Below, one piece after another: positions 56,705 to 64,000 of a stretch of DNA of 64,000 bases (position 1 is the stretch's first letter; each line of letters opens with the position of its first letter). The DNA is from Pseudomonas veronii (GTDB lineage Bacteria; Pseudomonadota; Gammaproteobacteria; Pseudomonadales; Pseudomonadaceae). The stretch is taken from contig NZ_JYLL01000003.1 of NCBI RefSeq assembly GCF_001439695.1, positions 62,001 to 126,000 of the forward strand. The letters are read 5' to 3'. Position numbers and translations under genes: made by a program. The notes under the pieces are model-generated. The model was not told the origin of the DNA and did no database searches. It was given only the letters and a program-made list of their open reading frames with translations.

Positions 56705-59700
56705 GGGACTTGCTCCAATAGGCGATGCTTTCCAGCAGCACCGACTCCTGATACGGCTTGCCGAGGTAGTCGTTGACGCCGATGGCCATGGCGCGGTCGC
56801 GGTGCTTCTGGCCGGTGCGGGAGGTGATCATGATGATCGGCAAGCGCATCAGCCGTGGGTCGTTGCGCACCTGGATGGCCACTTCGAAACCGTCCATGCG
56901 CGGCATTTCGATGTCCAGCAGCATCAGGTCCGGGGTGTGTTCTTCCAGCACGGCCATGGCGTCGATGCCGTCCTTGGCGGTGAGGACGTTCATGCCGTTG
57001 CGCTCGAGCAGGCGGCTGGTGACTTTGCGCACGGTGACCGAGTCGTCCACCACCAGCACCAGCAGCGGGCGCTTTTTCAGCGGCGCGTTGAGCAGCAGCG
57101 GGACATCCACCACCTGCGCCGGCAAGGCCGGTTGCCGGGCGCGGATGTGGGCGAGCAGGTCGATGATCAAGACCACGCGGCCATCGCCGAGAATGGTCGC
57201 CCCGGAGAGCCCCTTCACCCCGGCAAACTGCGGCCCCAGGCCCTTGACCACGATTTCCCGGCTCCCCGCCATGCTGTCCACCTGCACCGCCACGTGCCGT
57301 TCGTTGTACTGCACCAACAGCACGGGAAGCGGTTGGTACTGGCCCAGCAGTTTCGGGCGGGCGACCGTGTGCAGCAGGTCGCCGAGGTAAAACAGCTCAT
57401 AGCGCTGGCCGGCGTATTCATAACGCGGCGGGTCCAGTTGATAGTGCCCTTCCAGCTCATGGGGCAGCACACGCACCAGGCCTTCGATGGTGTTGAGCGG
57501 CATCGCGTATTGATCGTCCGCGCACTGCACCATCAGCGCACGGTTGACCGACACGGTGAACGGCAGGCGAATACGAAAATGCACGCCCGCCCCCGGTATC
57601 GAATCGATAAACATCGAGCCGCCAAGCTGTCGCACTTCTTCATGCACCACGTCCATGCCCACGCCACGCCCGGAAATCTGGGTGATCTTTTCCGCGGTGG
57701 AGAACCCCGGCTGCAGGATGAACTGCAACACGTCATGGTCGCTGATCTCTTGATCAGCGGCGAGCAGGCCGCGCTTGATCGCCTTGCGCCGTACCGCATC
57801 GAGAGACACGCCGGCACCGTCGTCGCGCAGGTCGAAGACGATATCGCCGCCTTCGTGGGTCAGGTCCAGGGTGACGCGGCCCTTCTCGGGCTTGCCGGCC
57901 AGCAGCCGCGCCTCGCGGGACTCCAGGCCGTGATCGACGGCGTTGCGCAGCATATGTTCCAGCGGCGCGACCATGCGTTCCAGCACGTTGCGGTCCATCT
58001 CGCCCTCGGCATTGCCGACCACGAATTCCACGTCCTTGCCCAACTCCTGCGCGACCTGGCGCACGATGCGCTTGAGGCGCGGCAGCATGCGTTCAAAGGG
58101 CACCATGCGCGTTCGCATCAGGCCTTCTTGCAATTCGGTGTTGATGCGCGCCTGTTGCTGCAACAGGTCGTGGGCATCCTGGTTGCGGCGTTCGAGGGTT
58201 TCCTTGAGGTCGAGCAAGTCGGAGGCAGACTCGAACAACGCCCGGGACAGTTGCTGCAACTGTGAATGACGGTCCATTTCCAGCGGGTCGAACTCGTCAT
58301 AGTCCAAGCGCTCGGCTTCGGCCTGCTGACGGCTGAAGAGGCGGCCCTGGGTTTCGCTGTCGAGCCGACGCAGTTGGTCGCGCATGCGCTCGAGGGTGGT
58401 TTCCACCTCGTTGAGGGCAACCTGCGCGTCGTTGACCTGCTGTTCGATTCGGCCACGGAAGATCGAAGTTTCACCGGCCAGGTTGACCAGGTCGTCCAGC
58501 AGGTCGGCGGAGATTTTCACCATGTCGGCCGTCGGTTCGACAGCCGCTTCGGCCTTGCCCGTCACCAACGCCACCGCCGCCACCGGCTCATCGCTGGGGT
58601 GGACCAGGCTCTTGATGCGCTCGATGAGTTTGTCCACCGAGCCCACCGGCAAGCCCGCCGCCACCGCATCGATCATCTGCGCCAGGCGGTCGTGACAACC
58701 TTGCAGCAAGGCGAACAACTCGGAGGACGCCACGAGCAAACCGGAGGACAAGCCTTCGTAGAGAAACTCCAGCTCATGGGCCAAGTCGCCGATCGGGCCG
58801 ATCTCGACCATGCGCGCACCGCCCTTGAGGGTGTGCAGGTCGCGCAGCAGGGTTTCGACTTCCTGGCGGTTATGGGGCTCAGCCTGCCAGCGCAGCAACG
58901 CCGCGCCCGAGCTGTCGAGAATGTCGGCAGCTTCTTCGAGGAAGATATCCAGCAATTCAGGGTCGATGCCCAAGGTATGCGCGGTCGCGACCGGCGCCGT
59001 GGGCGAACCGCTGTGGCGCAACGCCCGGACTTTGGCGATCAACTCACTGGAATCGCTCAGCGCCTGATGCTCTTGTAGCTGATCCAACTGCAACGCCAAG
59101 TGCTCATGACTGGACATCAGTACCTGGGACAGCTCGCCGGAATAGCTGTAGCGGCGGTCCGCCAGGCCTTCGTAAAGGCCTTCCAGCTCGTAGGCAAGGT
59201 CGCCGACCGGCCCGATTTCGGCCATGCGCGCGCCGCCCTTGAGGGTGTGCATATCGCGCTGCAACGAGGTCAACGGCGCTACGCCCTCGGGTTCCAGCAA
59301 CCAGCGCTTGAGGGATTGCCCGGCGCTGTCGAGGATATCCACGGCTTCTTCGAGGAAGATCTCGACGATCTCATCATCTACCACCGCGTGCCGATCCAGG
59401 CGGGCCGTCGCGGCGCCCAGTTCGGAGATGCTCAGCGCACGGCTGCCGTCGCTTTTGATCAGGCCGGTGGCGGACGGATCGAGGGCGCCATCCAGCAGCT
59501 CGCGCAAGGCTTGCATGCGCGTCGGGGCCGGGCTGATTTCCTGGCCGGCGGCCAGTTCGTCGAGCATGTTGATCAGCGCTTCGTGGGCCTGTTCGGCCTC
59601 CTGGAAAAACCGCTCGCTGACCGCCAGGCTGCTTTCTTCCACGGCGCCGTAAAGGTCGAGCAGGGCTTCGCACAGTTCGTCGATGGCGTGCAGGTCGGCG

Positions 59701-62516
59701 AGGTGCGCGCCCTGCCCCAGGGTAGTCAATTCATCCAGCAGCGCAGTCAGTTCCTGGCGTTCGCCGGGGTGTTGTTGCCAGCGGCGCAGCAGGCTTTCGG
59801 CGTCGAGCAGGATGTCCATGCCCTGGGCCAGGAAGTTGTTGATCAACTGCGGATCACGCTTGATCCGCAGCCCGGTGCTCGGCGCTTCGAGCTGGGCTTG
59901 AAGCTGCTGATCGAGCAGGCTTTGGGTGCGACCGATCAGGTCGGCGGCCCCTTGGATCGGCATCAGCGGGTCGCCGTTCAACTGGCGCAAGCCCCGTTGG
60001 AACAGGCCCTCGGCCTCCAGCAGCAGTTCCACTTCATCCAGGTCCAACGGCAGGCGGTGGGCCTTGTACTCGCGGGTCAGGTGATCGAGCGGGCGCGCCA
60101 GTTCGGCGATCGGCAGCACGCCGGCCATGTAAGCGCTGCCTTTGAGGGTGTGCAAGGCGCGTTGCAGCTCATCGCTGACTTGCAGCGGCACATGCTCGGC
60201 GGCCTGGCGCAGGAAATGGTTGAGGCTGTCGAGGTGGCTCTGGACTTCGTTGCGGAAGATCTCCAGCAGCATCGGGTCATGGGGTTCGGCAGCCGCCACG
60301 GCAGTGCCGCTGGCCAACGCGTGGGCGCGCGCGGCCAGGGCGTCGACCGCGTCCCGCTGGCGCTGGGCACCGGCGGCGAAGTCGGCAATCAGTTCCGGCA
60401 GCAGGGCCACTGCTTCATCCAGCACCTGTTGCACCTCGGGGCCGGCGGCCACGCTGCGCTCCAGCACGCGGTTGAGCAGGTTCTCGACGGCCCAGGCCAG
60501 TTCCGCCAGCACCAGGGCCCGCACCATGCGGCCGCTGCCTTTGAGGGTGTGGAAGGCTCGGCGCATTTCGCCGAGGGCGGTTTTATCGACGCCGCTCGGT
60601 AGATGGTGGTGCAGCACCTCGAGGACTTCGGCGGTCTCTTCGAGGAACACTTCACGCAGTTCGTCGTCGATCGGCTCTTCACCGGCCGGCGGCGGCAGCA
60701 GGCTGCCGGGGCGTTGCAGGGCGGGCGGGTTCAAGCGCGAAGCGGGATTGGCCAGCGCGTCGAACTGGGACTGGCTCGGCGTGCTTTCGCTCGACAGCGC
60801 ACCATCCGGCGCCACCAGCGCCTGGCGCCAGGGCTTTTCGGCAGGCAGGTAACCCAGCGCGGCCAGGCCCCGGGTGGCCAGCTCCAGCACCCGTTCGCCA
60901 GCGGCGTCGGGGTCTTGGAGCATGCGTTCCAGGTAATACTCCAGGCCGCTGATCACGTCGGCGAAATGCTCCAACTGCTCTGCGGACGGCACTGCGTCGT
61001 TGATCATCAGTTGTTCATCGACGTAATCGGTGCAACCGCGCATCAGGCTCGCTGCGCGTGGCAGTGGAATCATCGCCAGGGCGCCGCGCACCTGGCTCAA
61101 CAGCTCCGGCAGGGACTCCAGGCGCTGGCGCTCCCACTGGGCGTCGATGCAGTCGATCACCAGCTCTTTGGCTTGCTTGAGGCACTGGCAGGACTCGCGG
61201 ATCACCAACTGATGAATCTGCGTCAGGTCGGTGGTGGGCAGGCGGCTTTCTTCGCGGTTTTCCGGCTCGACCGTGCCCGCCATCCCGGCCAGCGTGGCTT
61301 CGACGTAGAGCAACGCGCCGGCGACATCCATCAGCACCGCATCGTTGGGTTCGCGCTGGCCCTGGGCCAGGCTCAACACCACCGCAAGCTGGTCGATGAT
61401 GACTTTGCGCGGCTGGCCAAAGCCCAGCACCGCGAGGGTATCGGCGATTTGCCGCAGCGGCGCCAACAGCGCATCGAGGTCGCTGGTATGTTGACGGTCG
61501 CTGCGCACGAACAGGTCGAGGCGTTCCTTGACCCGCACCAGCTCCTCGCACAACGCGCCGAGCACCGAGCCCATCGCATTGCGGTCCGGCCCGGCCAGGC
61601 GCGCCCGTTCGGCATCGACCACGGCGCTGTCGGGCAAGGCTTCATCGAGGCCGTAGCGTTCTTTCAGGCTTTGCATGCGCGGCGTTGGCCGGGTGACTTT
61701 GGCGACGTAGAACAGCAGGCTCTTGAGCAGTTCATCTGGCGCCGGCTGGTTGATGCCGCCAATGCCCTGGACGAGCAGGCGCTTGAGTTGCTTGTCGCTG
61801 GCCTTGAGCAGGCTGCGCAGCGCCGGGCTGTTGGCGATCACGCCGGTCAACATGCCCTCGACCAGCGCCGAGGTGACTTGCCACAGCGGCAACAGCGGCG
61901 CGCCCTGGCACAGCGCTTCGAGGCGGGCGAAGACCCGCGCCATGTCTTCCAGGTTGCTCGGGCCGTGATCTTCGCGCAGCAACCCGGCCAGGGCTTGTTG
62001 CAGCAGCAAGTGCCACTGGCGCACCTGCTCGTTCAGGTCCGGCGGCGCGCGTTGCGCCAGCGTTTCTTCGGACAACGGCGCAATCGACAGCAGTTGCGGG
62101 CTGAACAGGCTGGTTTCGGACAACAGGCTTTCGCCGCGCGCACTGCGCAGGTCGTTGAGCAGCGGCAACACCACCAGCGGCAAGTCGCGGCGCGCGCTGT
62201 GGATGCGGTCCAGGTACAGCGGCAATTGGCCGAGGGCTTGTTGTAGCAGGCGGATGCTTTCATCGCGCTGGCTGACGCGCCCGGCCTGCAGGGCCAGAGC
62301 CAGGGCTTCGATTTCTTCGGCGAGCAGCGCCGCGCCGTAGAACTCGACCATTTGCAAGGCGCCATGCACTTGATGGATGCACGCCAGGCAGTCGCCGAGG
62401 GTGTCGTTGTCGGTGGTTTCGACAAACGCGTCCAGCGCCGAACGGGCCTGTTTCAGGGTTTCGGCAATGTCGCCCTTGACCCATTCGAGGGCCACGTAGT
62501 CGTGCCGATCAACCAT
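56697..62516 (-). CDS. chpA: Hybrid chemosensory histidine kinase ChpA
   Basis: A 1939-residue CheA-type kinase of the twitching-motility Chp system. Four phosphotransfer domains have a full HTLKG motif at about residues 655, 789, 1089 and 1227; a histidine in HQVHGALQM at the N-terminus and a region near 480 are degenerate Hpt-like segments. The kinase core follows: dimerisation helices about 1340-1440, HATPase with HMLRNAVDHGLE near 1519 and GRGVGMDVV, then a CheW-like regulatory domain (about 1650-1790), and a C-terminal receiver with DD near 1824 and phosphoacceptor in LLLDIEMPRMDG near 1864. P. aeruginosa ChpA is about 2470 residues with more Hpt-type domains, so this one is shorter. It would phosphorylate PilG and PilH, encoded beyond the right edge. 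Confidence 0.93.
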   Translation of the reverse strand: MVDRHDYVALEWVKGDIAETLKQARSALDAFVETTDNDTLGDCLACIHQVHGALQMVEFYGAALLAEEIEALALALQAGRVSQRDESIRLLQQALGQLPLYLDRIHSARRDLPLVVLPLLNDLRSARGESLLSETSLFSPQLLSIAPLSEETLAQRAPPDLNEQVRQWHLLLQQALAGLLREDHGPSNLEDMARVFARLEALCQGAPLLPLWQVTSALVEGMLTGVIANSPALRSLLKASDKQLKRLLVQGIGGINQPAPDELLKSLLFYVAKVTRPTPRMQSLKERYGLDEALPDSAVVDAERARLAGPDRNAMGSVLGALCEELVRVKERLDLFVRSDRQHTSDLDALLAPLRQIADTLAVLGFGQPRKVIIDQLAVVLSLAQGQREPNDAVLMDVAGALLYVEATLAGMAGTVEPENREESRLPTTDLTQIHQLVIRESCQCLKQAKELVIDCIDAQWERQRLESLPELLSQVRGALAMIPLPRAASLMRGCTDYVDEQLMINDAVPSAEQLEHFADVISGLEYYLERMLQDPDAAGERVLELATRGLAALGYLPAEKPWRQALVAPDGALSSESTPSQSQFDALANPASRLNPPALQRPGSLLPPPAGEEPIDDELREVFLEETAEVLEVLHHHLPSGVDKTALGEMRRAFHTLKGSGRMVRALVLAELAWAVENLLNRVLERSVAAGPEVQQVLDEAVALLPELIADFAAGAQRQRDAVDALAARAHALASGTAVAAAEPHDPMLLEIFRNEVQSHLDSLNHFLRQAAEHVPLQVSDELQRALHTLKGSAYMAGVLPIAELARPLDHLTREYKAHRLPLDLDEVELLLEAEGLFQRGLRQLNGDPLMPIQGAADLIGRTQSLLDQQLQAQLEAPSTGLRIKRDPQLINNFLAQGMDILLDAESLLRRWQQHPGERQELTALLDELTTLGQGAHLADLHAIDELCEALLDLYGAVEESSLAVSERFFQEAEQAHEALINMLDELAAGQEISPAPTRMQALRELLDGALDPSATGLIKSDGSRALSISELGAATARLDRHAVVDDEIVEIFLEEAVDILDSAGQSLKRWLLEPEGVAPLTSLQRDMHTLKGGARMAEIGPVGDLAYELEGLYEGLADRRYSYSGELSQVLMSSHEHLALQLDQLQEHQALSDSSELIAKVRALRHSGSPTAPVATAHTLGIDPELLDIFLEEAADILDSSGAALLRWQAEPHNRQEVETLLRDLHTLKGGARMVEIGPIGDLAHELEFLYEGLSSGLLVASSELFALLQGCHDRLAQMIDAVAAGLPVGSVDKLIERIKSLVHPSDEPVAAVALVTGKAEAAVEPTADMVKISADLLDDLVNLAGETSIFRGRIEQQVNDAQVALNEVETTLERMRDQLRRLDSETQGRLFSRQQAEAERLDYDEFDPLEMDRHSQLQQLSRALFESASDLLDLKETLERRNQDAHDLLQQQARINTELQEGLMRTRMVPFERMLPRLKRIVRQVAQELGKDVEFVVGNAEGEMDRNVLERMVAPLEHMLRNAVDHGLESREARLLAGKPEKGRVTLDLTHEGGDIVFDLRDDGAGVSLDAVRRKAIKRGLLAADQEISDHDVLQFILQPGFSTAEKITQISGRGVGMDVVHEEVRQLGGSMFIDSIPGAGVHFRIRLPFTVSVNRALMVQCADDQYAMPLNTIEGLVRVLPHELEGHYQLDPPRYEYAGQRYELFYLGDLLHTVARPKLLGQYQPLPVLLVQYNERHVAVQVDSMAGSREIVVKGLGPQFAGVKGLSGATILGDGRVVLIIDLLAHIRARQPALPAQVVDVPLLLNAPLKKRPLLVLVVDDSVTVRKVTSRLLERNGMNVLTAKDGIDAMAVLEEHTPDLMLLDIEMPRMDGFEVAIQVRNDPRLMRLPIIMITSRTGQKHRDRAMAIGVNDYLGKPYQESVLLESIAYWSKSHA

Positions 62517-62576
62517 AACTGCTCCGCTTAGAATTCATGAGTTGCTGGTGTTCTTGAAACAAAGAGCGAGATCACA

Positions 62577-62665
62577 TGTGGAGGGGGCTTGCTCCCGATG
62601 ACGGTGTATCAGTCACCTGATTCATTGACTGACCCACTGCCATCGGGAGCAAGCTCCCTCCCACA
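62577..62665. repeat. REPIN between pilJ and chpA, TGTGGAGGGGGC type
   Basis: TGTGGAGGGGGCTTGCTCCC at 62577 (one base shorter than the family) and GGGAGCAAGCTCCCTCCCACA ending at 62665 face each other. The CTTGCTCCCGAT inner arm differs from the CTTGCCCCCGAT of the other copies on both sides, so the two arms changed together. Confidence 0.82.
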
Positions 62666-62678
62666 TTTGGATTGCATT

Positions 62679-64000
62679 TCAATCATCAGCCTGCTTAGCA
62701 GCCGGGAGGGTGAAGCCCGATACTGAGCGGCGCAGCTGGCTGGCCATTTTCGCCAGGTTGCCGATGCTCTCGGCGGTGGCGGTCGAGCCCGATGAGGTCT
62801 GGCTGGTGATCTGCTGGATGACGTTCATGGTCAGCGAGATCTGCCCCGCCGACGACGTCTGTTGCTGCGCCGCGTTGGAAATACTCTGGATCAGCGCCGC
62901 CAGGGTTTTCGACACGCCTTCGATCTCTTCCAGCGCCACCCCGGCGTCCTGGGCCAGCCGTGCGCCGCGCACCACTTCAGTGGTGGTCTGTTCCATCGAG
63001 ATGACGGCTTCGTTGGTGTCGGCCTGGATCGCCCGCACCAGGGTTTCGATCTGCCGCGTGGCCGCCGAGGAGCGCTCGGCCAGGCGTTGCACTTCATCGG
63101 CAACCACCGCGAAGCCGCGCCCGGCATCCCCGGCCATGCTTGCCTGGATCGCGGCGTTGAGCGCAAGGATGTTGGTCTGGTCGGCGATGTCATCGATCAG
63201 GCTGACAATGTCGCCGATCTCCTGGGACGACTCGCCCAGGCGCTTGATGCGCTTGGCGGTGTCCTGGATCTGCTCGCGAATGTTGTCCATGCCGTGGATG
63301 GTGTTGTGTACCACTTCATTGCCCTTGTTGGCGATTTCCACCGAGCGCTCGGCCACCGCCGAGGATTCAGCCGCGTTCGCCGACACCTGATCGATCGACT
63401 GGGCCATCTGCTTGATCGCGGTGGAGGCCTCGGCGATCTGCTGGGCCTGATGCTCCGAGGCCTGCGCCAGGTGCATCGCGGTGGCCTGGGTGTCCTGCAC
63501 CGCGCCGGCGACCTGGCCGGCGGTGAGGTTGATGGTAGCGACAAGGTCGCGCAGTTGGTCCACGGAATAGTTGATGGAGTCGGCGATGGTGCCGGTGAAG
63601 TCTTCAGTCACCGAGGCCGTCACGGTGAGGTCGCCGTCGGCCAGGTCTTCGATTTCATCCAGCAGGCGCATGATCGCGTTCTGGTTGCGCTCGTTCTTCT
63701 CGGCGGTTTCCCGCAGTTGCTGGTTGGTGGCGCGGACCATCACCAGGCCGATCAGGATGATCGAGGCCAGCGCCAGCAAGCCCAGCACATAGCCGCCGAT
63801 CGTGTCGAAGCTGCGCCCGCCGGCGAGGTTTTCAAAGCCGGTGGCCAGGTGCGAGGCTTCATCGAGCAGGGTTTGCGAGAGGTTGAAAATATTGCTCGCC
63901 GAGGCCCGGACCTGGAACAGTTGCGGCGAGGTTTCGAGGATCTCGTCCACGGAGCCGGAGACAAACTCGAACAGTTCGGCGATTTCCGCCAGGCGCGCCC
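62679..64000 (-). CDS. pilJ: Twitching motility chemoreceptor PilJ (partial, 5' end outside window)
   Basis: The C-terminal 440 residues of a methyl-accepting chemotaxis protein. The frame stays open to the window edge. From the visible start: end of the periplasmic helical region ([20 protein letters not shown]), membrane helix [19 protein letters not shown], a HAMP-like linker with [25 protein letters not shown], and the signalling hairpin with the MCP core [28 protein letters not shown] (tip), [17 protein letters not shown]. It senses signals linked to type IV pili and drives ChpA. The order pilJ-chpA agrees with the Chp cluster, but pilK is missing between them. Confidence 0.92.
   Translation of the reverse strand, partial: ARLAEIAELFEFVSGSVDEILETSPQLFQVRASASNIFNLSQTLLDEASHLATGFENLAGGRSFDTIGGYVLGLLALASIILIGLVMVRATNQQLRETAEKNERNQNAIMRLLDEIEDLADGDLTVTASVTEDFTGTIADSINYSVDQLRDLVATINLTAGQVAGAVQDTQATAMHLAQASEHQAQQIAEASTAIKQMAQSIDQVSANAAESSAVAERSVEIANKGNEVVHNTIHGMDNIREQIQDTAKRIKRLGESSQEIGDIVSLIDDIADQTNILALNAAIQASMAGDAGRGFAVVADEVQRLAERSSAATRQIETLVRAIQADTNEAVISMEQTTTEVVRGARLAQDAGVALEEIEGVSKTLAALIQSISNAAQQQTSSAGQISLTMNVIQQITSQTSSGSTATAESIGNLAKMASQLRRSVSGFTLPAAKQADD

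Overview
The window is 64 kb of chromosomal DNA from a fluorescent Pseudomonas, most likely of the P. fluorescens group. It is GC-rich, with dense genes and short gaps. Gene order follows two blocks known from P. aeruginosa: fba-pgk-epd-tktA-regulator-metK, and ahcY-metF-rhlE2 through bioA-rsmE to chpA-pilJ. The intergenic REP doublets (REPINs), built on TGTAGGAGCGAGC and TGTGGGAGGGGGC arms, are also typical of that group. No rRNA, tRNA, CRISPR array, insertion sequence or prophage was seen.

Layout. 1-9.2 kb: a truncated gene end, an RhlA-like acyltransferase, MdtD-type MFS pump, DbpA helicase, HI0933-type flavoprotein, YccS, a periplasmic binding protein and ElaA. 9.3-13.2 kb: a small winged-helix protein, a YgjP-type metalloprotease, a REC-PAS-GGDEF-EAL protein and a PL7 alginate lyase. 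13.4-22.3 kb: central carbon genes fba, pgk, epd, tktA (with two small lipoproteins), then an ArsR-methyltransferase fusion and metK. 22.5-30.8 kb: LigB between two DUF1090 proteins, cytochrome c', MltA, MAPEG, YfdC-type channel, an orphan full-length ExoU-type phospholipase and a thioesterase. 31-35.6 kb: an SAH riboswitch with ahcY, then metF, a DXD glycosyltransferase-like protein and another binding protein. 35.8-41.5 kb: rhlE2, yceI, cytochrome b561, bioA, rsmE. 41.5-45.4 kb: amino-acid binding protein, DadA-like oxidase and LysR regulator; hemolysin III. 45.6-53.8 kb: the whole malonate decarboxylase locus (mdcABCDEGH-madLM with mdcR). 54-56.2 kb: truncated globin, then a small accessory island with a type 44 polymorphic toxin and candidate immunity gene set among duplicated REPIN-containing repeats. 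56.2-64 kb: chpC-like cheW, chpA and the 3' part of pilJ.

How the parts fit. metK, ahcY and metF make and recycle S-adenosylmethionine, and each side of the cycle has a visible control element: a 12-bp perfect dyad in front of the ArsR-methyltransferase/metK pair, and a SAH riboswitch in front of ahcY. The mdc operon is a complete malonate catabolic unit with overlapping genes. The Chp genes are a twitching-motility chemosensory system that here lacks pilK between pilJ and chpA and chpB after chpA.

The most unusual parts are the toxin-immunity island with nested repeats (54.77-56.22 kb), the ExoU homologue with no chaperone or secretion genes nearby, and RhlA without RhlB. All calls come from reading the sequence and remembered family features; no database search was run.
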